Below are positions 1-7,060 of a stretch of 14,467 nucleotides of DNA, piece after piece (positions within the stretch are counted from its first letter, which is position 1; every line of letters begins with the position of its first letter). The DNA is from Pavlovales sp. CCMP2436. Lineage: Eukaryota; Haptophyta; Pavlovophyceae; Pavlovales. The stretch covers positions 317,227 to 331,693 of the forward strand of contig MU631380.1 in the NCBI GenBank assembly GCA_026770615.1. Reading direction: 5' to 3'. Position numbers and translations under genes: made by a program. The notes below the pieces were generated by a model. It did not search any database, had not been told where the DNA came from, and saw only the letters and a program-made list of their open reading frames with translations.

Positions 1-106
1 CACACACGCCCCATACACACACACCCAAGTGTTCATTGACCCCAAGTGCCCCCTAAGCCGCCTGGCTGTCCGAACTGACCCCCTCTGCGTCCCCCGCATG
101 CCGCAG

Positions 107-2148
107 GCGCGAGCGGCGTGAGCAAGAGGCCGCCAGCGAGCTGCTCGGCGGCGCGCCGCGGGCCTTCGCGTACACGCACAAGCTGACGGGGATTCGGATC
201 GAGCTCCACCCACTCGTGCCTGCCTTCCGCGCGGCGGCGGCAGCGGAGCGCGAGCGCGCGCGCGCGCCGCGCCAGTGGGAGATGCTGAAGGGGTGGCTTG
301 CGTTTGCGCCGCCCGCCGCGCAGGTATGCCACACTGCTCCCCTGGCCACGCTTTGCAGCTGCAAGTGCACCCGTCACTGTAACTGTTCCAGGTACTGTAA
401 CTGTCCTGCTGCCTGCTCCCGCTGCCTGCGTCGGCTAACCTCCCCCACCCCTCCCCCCCCCTCCCCCCAGGGCGACGAGACCTTCTACGTCGACTTTGAG
501 ACGGGCGAACGGCGCGAGTCGTTGCCGCTGCGCCGCCCTGCGCCCAACGAGGTATCGCTCGTGGCTCACTTCTGTTTTGTTGTAAAAGATTAACCGTTAG
601 ACCAATCCCACTAATTGATTAGTGGGATTGGTCTAAGGGTCAATCTTTTACAACAAAACTGGGGGTTCGGGGTTCGATGGATTGATGATTCTGCCCTCAT
701 GTTTTGCGTGCGGGTCACTGATGGGTCACTTGTGGGGACCTTTCACGCATAGGTCACCTTGTGTTTCACTTGTGGCCCCCCTTGTGTTTCACGTGTGGGT
801 CTTCTTACCTTGTGTATCACGCGTGGGCCGCCTTGTGTATCACGTGTGCCGGCTAGAGACACCTTGTTGGGAATCGTGGCCTAGGAAAGGAGATAGTAGC
901 CGCACCCGTGATAAGGGGCAGGCTCGGCGAGCTGCGCACAGCGCACGTCATTCTAATCTTATCACATGTATCACGCGCAGGTCACGAGTGCCAACAACAA
1001 GCGGCGCACCCACCTCCTGCGCACGCTGTCGGAACGCGCGCGCGGCGGCGAGAAGCGGGTGCTCGAGGCGCTCGTCGGCACGGGCGAGGCGGACTCGCTC
1101 AAGGCCGAGCTGCGCCAGAAGTGCAACGCGATGGCGTCGCGCGAGCTGGGCGCGCGCTCCGCGCCGATGCGCGCCGCCGCGCTCCGCCTGCGCCCGCTCT
1201 CGGTGGTGCAGATCATGAGCGCCGGCACGCTGCTCGGGCTCGAGCTGGCGAGCGCACCGCACCTGGCGTGGGTGGCGGAGGACGCGCTCTGCTGCTCGGA
1301 GCTGGCAATCGGCTGGGAGCGGCTTGCCGTTGGCGCGCGCGACGAGCTGAGCGCCGTCGAGGCCGCACTTGCAGAGCGGCTGCACGCGAGCGGCGGGCTC
1401 GCGATGGACGGTTCGCGCACCAGGTGCGTCTTTGCGCGGCGTGGCGCGCCCGCGTCAGTGTGCCGAGCGGTGCATGGCCCCGCTGACCGGTGCCTCTGCG
1501 CCCGCCCTTGCCGCGCGCCGCAGGTGCGACGCGCTGACGAGTGGCGGATTCCGGAGCATGCTCACGGGCGAGGCGGGTCTCCGGCACCCGCTGGTCTTCT
1601 ACGCGCGGCACGCTGCGAAGCGCGTGCAGGAGCGGGCTACGCAGCTGTACGCGCAGGAACTGGCCCCGCACCTACCGAGGGGCCTCCCTGACGGCCCGCG
1701 CGCGCACGCCACGCACGCCCCAGCGCCGCCGCCGGACGCGCCGTCCGCGCCCGCGCCGCCGCCCGTCCCCGCCGCTGCCACCGCCGCCCTCGCGGCGGAG
1801 CGCAAACCGAGCCAGCGGCCACCGGCCTCGACGTCGGGGGAGGCCCGGTTGGAGAGCGTCCCCTTGGACCGGTGGCCCGCGCACTCGCTCGACGGCGAGC
1901 TCGGAGAGGTGCTCAACGCCGTCGAGGCCTCGGCGGTGATGGCCGCGCCCTTGCCCATGCGCGGGCCGCGTCGCTCTTTCGGGGACGTGTCGCTCTTACG
2001 GCACGCCTCTGATGGCGCGGGTGCCGCCGCTAGCGCGGCGGAGGAGGCAGAAGAGCAGCTGTCGCAGGCTGCGTTTGACGCACGGCTCCGTGCGCTCGAC
2101 CAGACGCTCGCGACGCTCCGCACGGAGGACTCTGCGAGCGATATTTGA
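107..2148 (+). CDS. Unrecognised Ala/Arg/Pro-rich protein, last four exons (5' partial)
   Basis: I do not recognise the family. Four exons join in one frame: 107-323, 471-551, 981-1423 and 1524-2148 (TGA at 2146-2148), giving about 454 residues; the gene starts left of the window. Every junction is GT-AG (acceptor AGs at 105-106, 469-470, 979-980 and 1522-1523; donors at 324, 552 and 1424), with phases 0, 0 and 2 at the three internal joints. The first exon ends in a Trp-containing basic stretch. The short second exon reads FYVDFETGERRESLP, which recalls the core of a WW domain but lacks the second Trp. The third exon is helical and charged. The last has an Ala/Pro linker (roughly codons 60-100 of the exon) and ends in a Leu-spaced helix that could be a coiled coil. 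Consistent splicing and strong GC at third codon positions argue for a real gene. Function unknown. Confidence 0.72.
574..659. repeat. Near-perfect 86-nt inverted repeat inside an intron
   Basis: Two perfect stem blocks nest: 574-591 pairs with 642-659 (18 bp) and 597-615 pairs with 618-636 (19 bp), around a 2-nt TG centre. Only a 5-nt internal stretch (592-596 against 637-641) is partly unpaired. It begins 22 nt after the splice donor at 552. CTG lies at both edges (572-574 and 659-661), which could be a tiny target duplication. A foldback MITE or the precursor of a small RNA would both look like this; the sequence does not decide. Confidence 0.85.
757..853 (+). repeat. Imperfect minisatellite, about 23-28 bp units
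   Basis: Units beginning CCTTGTGT start at 757, 780, 808 and 831, each followed by TTTCAC or TATCAC and then a GTGG- or GTGC-type ending. A looser unit may precede them near 725-756. The array lies inside the intron 552-980 of the first gene. No coding or splice role is visible. Confidence 0.6.
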
Positions 2149-2309
2149 GGGCTAGTGGCGACGGGGGGGCCGGCGCGTCTTACTTTATTACGTTATTTGC
2201 TAAAGCACATCAGCTTAGCTTTGGTGTACACATACATACCTTCCCTCCCAGTGGTCGGCGCGCGAGCTAGCGGTGCCGGTCTATCTAGGCTCCATTGTAA
2301 TGCTAGTAC

Positions 2310-2950
2310 GGCTAGACCCCTGAGACGGATCCTATTCAAACCTATTCAATAGGCAAGGTACACGCTATCGCCGTTTGTCTCTAGTTTGTTCTCTAGAGCT
2401 GAGGCTTGGAGGCTAGGGTCTCAAGGGGCAAATTAAAAGCCTCGACTCATCATATCCTCCTCAATAACAAATTTAGTATTACTATTTAAATGCAGATTTC
2501 GACTAAAAAAACATTCCTATTGAATAGGCAAATTTCAAGAGGTACCAATAAGCACGACTCAATGGGCGCTCTTGGCGGCGTGGGGAGCAAGCGACACCCT
2601 CGCATGTAGCCTCCAGCGTGGCCGAGGTGCAAGTGATACCGCTCGTCGAGTCTTTGATGGCAAGCGGCCTCTCGGCGAGCGGCTCAGGCTCGAGCGGCAG
2701 CGACGTAGGGTCAGCGTCTGCCATGCTGAACATTTCGTAATTTTTCTAGTGTCAATTCACCAGGTCATAATAGGCCACCGGGAGGTCGCATCGTCAATCT
2801 GATTGAATCCTGGCTATCCCCATGTCGTGGCGTCCACGGCAATTTGCGGTGACCCTGGGTGTCCGACGCGTGGTGCGTCGACTACAGCGTGCCGAATGCA
2901 GCCTATTAAATAGGCCAAAAAGCTGGTTAAATAGGCTCAGGGGTCTAGCC
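2310..2950. mobile_element. Candidate non-autonomous element with symmetric inverted ends
   Basis: The 15-bp block GGCTAGACCCCTGAG at 2310-2324 recurs as its exact reverse complement at 2936-2950. Inside each arm, in mirrored order, comes a single CCTATT/AATAGG half-site (2331-2336; 2930-2935) and then a 13-bp near-palindrome CCTATTNAATAGG (2341-2353; 2902-2914). A third copy of the palindrome lies inside at 2516-2528. The mirrored order of arm, half-site and palindrome is what transposon ends with repeated transposase-binding sites look like. No target duplication was found, so the true ends may lie slightly outside. On the minus strand, 2733 down to about 2540 reads as a GC-rich open stretch starting ATG; it resembles nothing I know and may be captured host sequence. 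Confidence 0.5.
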
Positions 2951-3065
2951 GAGTAGGGCTAGACTAGGTTGGCTAACATCAAATAGGACATCAGCGCGCG
3001 TGCGTGAAGGGGACAAGGGGGGAATGACAATGGTCCGTCCCTAAATGCACGATATGCGCTAGTAG

Positions 3066-3233
3066 CTAGTTAGTTAGTGAAATGTTTATACCAATGGACT
3101 CGCTTGCTCGCGCACTGTCGGGCGGCCCCGCGTTGCGCAGTGACTCCAGCGCTTTGTTTTCGGCTTCCTCATCATCCACTACTTCTACCAGCTCTCCACT
3201 TCGGCGTAGCGCGTAAGAGCCTGCGTCGGAGCG
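3066..3233 (-). pseudogene. Orphan coding remnant or lone exon, about 55 codons
   Basis: On the minus strand this stretch is open for 55 codons between a TAG at 3236-3234 and a TAG at 3068-3066, without a Met. Its translation is protein-like rather than low-complexity, with segments such as SGELVEVVDDEEAENKALES. An AG acceptor-like site (CGACGCAG) sits near its upstream end. It may be a terminal exon or a gene scrap carried by repeats. No partner exon was found and the family is unknown. Confidence 0.25.
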
Positions 3234-3305
3234 CTAAGATCAGCCCGACTTGAACTTGAAACGTACCGCCAGCCCGAACCCCCCTACGTTAATATATATT
3301 TTGCC

Positions 3306-3431
3306 TGTGGCAATTGCTACGAGTTCACCACCAACCTCAGCTCTACCACCACCATCCCTGCTGCCAGGACTAACATCTGATGTCGATCAAGTCAGTGAGT
3401 GAACAACACCCGTTGAACCATGCTGAGCCGC
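3306..3431 (+). repeat. Dispersed repeat family A, copy 1 (126 bp)
   Basis: This block runs from TGTGGCAATTGCTACGAG to GCTGAGCCGC and matches 9507-9632 in reverse complement over the full 126 bp with only a handful of substitutions. Its right half also matches 3699-3755 and, more weakly, 12808-12855. It contains a GATGTCGATC or GACGTCGACC-type palindromic core. AT-rich sequence follows the right edge in each copy. It is probably the end of a mobile element, class unknown. Confidence 0.8.
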
Positions 3432-3698
3432 AATATACATATATTGAATAAAAGTTAATTTAATAACTAGTTGGATAATAAAATGAAACAAAGCAAAGTG
3501 GGAAAAATTGAGTGACGAGTTAGTGACTTGACAGTGAACAAGGGGCAAGCGGTACTGCTCAATTGCATCATATCAGGTCATCTATTATTCTTAAGTTCAT
3601 CTTAGTAGTAACTAATTACTACTACGTGCGACGCTGCCGACGCACGCAAGCGAGCCGACACAATTGAAATTAACTAGTTAATTATCTGTCAAGTTAAT

Positions 3699-3755
3699 GC
3701 CTGATGTCGACCAAGTCTGTGAGTGAACACCGCCTGTTGGACCATGCTGGGTCGC
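3699..3755 (+). repeat. Dispersed repeat family A, copy 2 (partial)
   Basis: This matches the right half of copy 1: GCCTGATGTCGACCAAGTC, then GTGAGTGAACAC and GACCATGCTGGGTCGC. It has the same orientation as copy 1, is more diverged, and is followed by AT-rich DNA. Confidence 0.7.
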
Positions 3756-3878
3756 TAGTAATAATTAAATATGGTCAGGCCTCAGGGGGTGCCGTCCGTA
3801 ACTCGTTGAAATGTTAGTTCGTTCGTGGAACGGATTCACGCCCGTCGTGGCGTTGCATGGCGAAGGCCAGGCACCGGG

Positions 3879-4547
3879 TCACTTTGGCATCATCTTGGGC
3901 CGCAGCGCTGCGGGCATCTCAGGGACTGAAGCGGGCTGCTCGCCAGCAGGGTTGTATTTGAGGCACACCCCATTCACGCAGTGTCTTGCGTCGGTGGGCG
4001 AGGGGAAGCCCTCGCCCTTGAACACGTGGCCCAGGTGGCCACCACAATTGTTGCAGACAATTTCGATCCGGCGGCCGTCCGAGTCGGGGATCTCCTTGAT
4101 CGCGCCAGGCACGCCATCGTAGAAGGCAGGCCAGCCGCAGCCGCTGTTGAACTTTGAGCGAGCGTAGTACAGAGGGCTCCCGCACCCGGCGCACTCGTAC
4201 GCGCCATTCTCAGGGTACTTTGTGCCCTCCTTCTGCAGCTCGTGCTCCAACTCGCCAGGACGTGTCTCGCTGAAGCCAGGCGCCTCGGTCCCCTTCTGGC
4301 GCAAGATACGGAACTGTTCTGGCGAGAGGACCGTGCGCCAGCCCGCCTCGTCGCTGGGGAGGCCGCTCATCATCCGCACGGCCGAGGTTGCGCGCGGCAC
4401 TCGAAGCGCGAGCGGGCGAGCAGAGAGCGTGCGTGCGCTTGGCGCGAATGATGTCGCGCGCAGAGAGGTCGTCGCGGAGTGCGTGCTCGCGAGGAGGCCG
4501 AAGAGCGAGCCACGGAGTGCGAGCTTTGAGAAGAATAGCATCGCCAT
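3879..4547 (-). CDS. msrB: Peptide-methionine (R)-S-oxide reductase, MsrB type, organelle-targeted
   Basis: The enzyme reduces the R form of methionine sulfoxide in proteins back to methionine, using thiols (usually thioredoxin). From the Met at 4547 the protein is 222 residues. Residues 1-60 form an Arg/Ser/Ala-rich leader with a hydrophobic start (MLFFSKLALRGSLF), typical of a mitochondrial or plastid transit peptide. The SelR/MsrB domain follows, from about residue 68 to 200. It has the two zinc CxxC pairs (C119/C122 and C165/C168), the GCGWPAF motif with a possible resolving Cys137, and the catalytic Cys190 in RHCVNGVCL. A Cys, not selenocysteine, is at the active site. It is a single exon. 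The frame stays open further upstream to 4655, but that stretch is antisense to retrotransposon sequence, so I start at 4547; Met at 4541 is an alternative. The retrotransposon remnant begins only about 24 bp upstream, leaving almost no native promoter in between. Confidence 0.94.
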   Translation of the reverse strand: MAMLFFSKLALRGSLFGLLASTHSATTSLRATSFAPSARTLSARPLALRVPRATSAVRMMSGLPSDEAGWRTVLSPEQFRILRQKGTEAPGFSETRPGELEHELQKEGTKYPENGAYECAGCGSPLYYARSKFNSGCGWPAFYDGVPGAIKEIPDSDGRRIEIVCNNCGGHLGHVFKGEGFPSPTDARHCVNGVCLKYNPAGEQPASVPEMPAALRPKMMPK

Positions 4548-4570
4548 TAAAACATAAGCTAATTCTTTGA

Positions 4571-5449
4571 AAATTGAAACAACTGCATCTGCCTGCCTAC
4601 CATCAAGGGATGCAAACTCCCCACACACCACACATAGAGGTGCCCCAGACGCCAAAGGACAAAACTTTCGAATACCTGGGACATCTCCTAACCTCCAACG
4701 GCAAGTGGCAGGCCCAGGAGCGTAAACTCCTGATTAATATAGCACAGGCCATGGGAAAGGTGCACCTTGCCTCGAGCAAAGGGGCATGCCACACCCTTTG
4801 GGTAGCCAAGCTGTCCCACCACGACGTAGCGTCAATACTACCATGCTATATGGGAGCATCAGACTTATCTGATGATTTCCTGTCCACGATGCTCACAGCA
4901 ATAGTAGAGGCCACGCGCCTTCGCTGCACAATAGGGCCCCATGTAGCAAGAGAACTCCTGTGCGCCCCCCCTGAACGCGATGGCCTAGGCCTGGTGGACC
5001 CGCGCGCCCAAAACGCGGGGAAAAAGTATCAGCCATGCTGCGCCTTCTCAACTCACCCGCGGAATCCGCAACGCATGCCCTTGCGGCACATGCATTTAGT
5101 ATCGCCCAAAACGGGCCCGCGAGACAAGCCAAGGCAAAAACGATGCCCAGGCGATCAAAGTTTTTCTGAAGCACCCCAGGGGGAAGAAAAGTGGAATAAT
5201 ATTCGAGAACTATGCATGCCTGCAGACAACACCTATGGGTGAGCTCACCCCGGTCCTACTATGGCCAGCCCTAGGCGCCACCCGCCGTGCAAAATCCAAA
5301 GTGGCTTCGGTCACCCTAGCATCAATGAGTGCAACTTAGCAAAATTGCGTACCGCAAGCAATGACCCCAACTTAAATGACACAGACAGACAATTGACAGT
5401 CATAGTGCAGCCGAAGAAGACGAATAAAGGACATGCGGAAGAAAGATAG
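4571..5449 (+). pseudogene. Non-LTR retrotransposon remnant, post-RT region (left piece)
   Basis: The frame at 4571-5020 encodes the segment just after the reverse transcriptase of a LINE-type element. The evidence is the FEYLGHLLT motif (from about 4667) and, further on, a DGLGLVDPRAQ-type block. The RT catalytic core is absent, so the copy is 5'-truncated. Protein-like reading then passes through three different frames: the first up to about 5020, the next from about 5025 to 5130, another from about 5110 to 5338, and back to the first at about 5325-5446. Each change fits loss of one base, and the first is near a G/A run at 5017-5025. Base composition is about even, unlike the GC-rich genes around it. 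The piece is broken and cannot make the full protein. It continues in the same orientation at 7061-8665. Confidence 0.8.
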
Positions 5450-5466
5450 ATAAGGACGGCCGCGCG

Positions 5467-7029
5467 ATGACGGGCTTCGCGGATCCGATCTTGGCGGAGG
5501 GCGGGGCAGATTGCAGGATGGCGCTGGCGACAGCAACCTGGGTGCCGGCGCCAATGCTATCGACAGCGACGACGAGGGGGGCTTCCTGGTTCCGCCGTCG
5601 CGCCGGCAACCGCGCCTTCGTCGGCGCGCGTGCTGCCGCCCACCGCTGGCTAGCGCGCGCGCGCAGCGCCGATGAGCCAGCACTGGGCCTGGCACGGTGG
5701 GTCCGCGCCACCGGTGACGCGGCGGCGGCGCGGCGAGACCGGCTGCTTGCGGGCACCCTGAAAGTTTGGCACGCTGTGCTTGCGCGCGCGCGGCTGCGTA
5801 GGGCGGGGCTTCGCTTGCGAGAGGCGATAGCGGTTCTGCGACAACGAGACTCGCAGTATGAGCTCGAGCGGCAGCGCGTGGCGGTAAGGCTCGCGCTCGC
5901 GCTTGCAATAATGGCTTCATCGACGGCTACTGCGCTCGCCCTCGCCGAGGCCGGCGCCCGCGCGCGCACGTTCCAGCTGCGCTGCGGGCTGGTGCGGCTC
6001 GCCCTCGCGCTGCTCGCCCGCGCGCGCAAGTGCCGCACACTCACGCGGCGGGGGGGCGCGGTCGTGGCGTTAACGGCCGGGTTCCACCGTCTCGCTGCCT
6101 CAGCGGCCGCGGCACAGCGGTGCGCGCGAGCCGCCACCACATTCCGCAGCCTGGCGCTCGCGCGCGCCTTGGCGTGGTACGTCGCCGCCACCGCCGCCGC
6201 TGCAGCACGAAGAGCCCTACCCGGGCTCAGGCCCGGGACTCCCGGACTCGGATTCGGGGCGGCGAAGCGGCTCGCTGCATGGGGCGTCTGGAGCGCCGCG
6301 CACAGCCGGGCCGCCGCTGCTAGGGCGCTGGTGGCCCAGTCCATCGACCGCTGGGCTTCTGCAGGCATCACGCGTGGGTGGGCTGGCATCGCGCACTCGC
6401 GGGCTCGCGCCCGTCGCCTAGAGCGCCTCGGGCAAACGTTCGCACACTTTAGACTGAGTGCGCACTTGCACGAATGGTCCTCTGCAGTCGCCGCAGGGCG
6501 CACTGGGGGCATCCTGGCCGCGCTACGCGCTTCCCGCCTCCGCGGCGGGCTGCGCCGCTGGTGGCGCGCGTGGCGACTGACCCGCCGACGCGAGCTCGTG
6601 GTGGCACTCTGCACCCCGCTCGCTAACGCGCGCGCGAAGAGGGCGCTCGGAGCCCGGCGGGCGCTCGCCGCACAGAGGCGGGTGCAGCCGCAGTCGCTGG
6701 TGGTGGCTCAGGCCCACCCCCTGGGCGCGGGTAGCGTCGCGCAGTCCTTTGTGCTGCTACCCCTCACCCACTTTGCCGCACTCCCACCAACGCCTCTGCG
6801 CGTGTGGCACCCACAGCAACTGGACCTGACGCTGCTGACGGCCGCCAGCTCGGGCGCGGTGAGTGCGGCGCCGACCGAGCGTATGCCGGCCGAGTGGGCG
6901 GACTCAGCGCACAGGCTCGAGCTGGGTCAGAGTAGTGCAGCCGAGGGGGCGGGGGCGGGCGCACTACGCGGGCTTGAGTTCTTGCTTGCACTGCGGCCCT
7001 TCTCAGACTTGCCGCGCGCCTGGGTCTGA
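5467..7029 (+). CDS. Intronless 520-codon frame with Trp-containing helical repeats (Sfi1-like?)
   Basis: A single uninterrupted frame runs from ATG 5467 to TGA 7027-7029 in a very GC-rich block. The translation is rich in Ala, Arg and Leu. It repeatedly shows helices with a Trp or aromatic residue next to basic residues, for example HRWLARAR, ARWVRAT, LKVWHAVLARARLRRA, SIDRWASAG, HLHEWSSAV and LRRWWRAWRL. This recalls the centrin-binding repeats of Sfi1-like proteins, or IQ-like calmodulin-binding helices. The last 130 residues lose the pattern and are Pro/Ala/Leu-rich. GC-rich DNA easily yields long chance frames (an antisense one of 404 codons spans 5400-6614), so coding is not proven; the regular Trp spacing is the main argument for this strand. 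The block sits inside a broken retrotransposon, so it is an insertion, a captured gene or a retrocopy. No poly-A tail or target duplication was found. Confidence 0.42.
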   Translation: MTGFADPILAEGGADCRMALATATWVPAPMLSTATTRGASWFRRRAGNRAFVGARAAAHRWLARARSADEPALGLARWVRATGDAAAARRDRLLAGTLKVWHAVLARARLRRAGLRLREAIAVLRQRDSQYELERQRVAVRLALALAIMASSTATALALAEAGARARTFQLRCGLVRLALALLARARKCRTLTRRGGAVVALTAGFHRLAASAAAAQRCARAATTFRSLALARALAWYVAATAAAAARRALPGLRPGTPGLGFGAAKRLAAWGVWSAAHSRAAAARALVAQSIDRWASAGITRGWAGIAHSRARARRLERLGQTFAHFRLSAHLHEWSSAVAAGRTGGILAALRASRLRGGLRRWWRAWRLTRRRELVVALCTPLANARAKRALGARRALAAQRRVQPQSLVVAQAHPLGAGSVAQSFVLLPLTHFAALPPTPLRVWHPQQLDLTLLTAASSGAVSAAPTERMPAEWADSAHRLELGQSSAAEGAGAGALRGLEFLLALRPFSDLPRAWV

Positions 7030-7032
7030 CTG

Positions 7033-7056
7033 TTACGCCAGCTTGATTCGTATAAA
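7033..7056 (-). repeat. Possible family B end fragment at the insert/retrotransposon junction
   Basis: ACGCCAGCTTGA at 7035-7046 is identical over 12 bp to the end of the 110-bp repeat (in reverse: TCAAGCTGGCGT), followed by an AT-rich stretch as in the other copies. It lies between the stop of the GC-rich frame (7029) and the resumption of retrotransposon coding (7064). The match is short and may be chance. Confidence 0.3.
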
Positions 7057-7060
7057 TTTG

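Larger units (their letters stand above)
2149..3878. other. Repeat-rich spacer without a recognised host gene
   Basis: This spacer lies between the stop codon of the first gene and the stop codon of msrB, so it must hold the 3' ends of both transcripts. It is more AT-rich than the flanking genes. It contains the inverted-ended element at 2310-2950, an orphan open stretch on the minus strand at 3066-3233, and family A repeat copies at 3306-3431 and 3699-3755. I see no convincing gene, tRNA or polyadenylation site that can be fixed from sequence alone. Confidence 0.6.

Noticed and set aside
216..593. A single plus-strand ORF of 125 codons
   Set aside because: It reads through an intron (324-470) and past a donor at 552; the spliced model explains it better.
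661..680. GGGTTCGATGG, resembling a tRNA T-loop
   Set aside because: No acceptor, D or anticodon stems can be built around it.
4548..4655. N-terminal extension of MsrB to an upstream Met
   Set aside because: The extra 36 residues are antisense to retrotransposon coding sequence, and the leader from 4547 already looks like a complete targeting peptide.
5400..6614. 404-codon open frame on the minus strand
   Set aside because: It mirrors the plus-strand GC-rich frame, has Arg/Ala/Ser low complexity, shows no regular motif pattern and overlaps retrotransposon sequence at one end.
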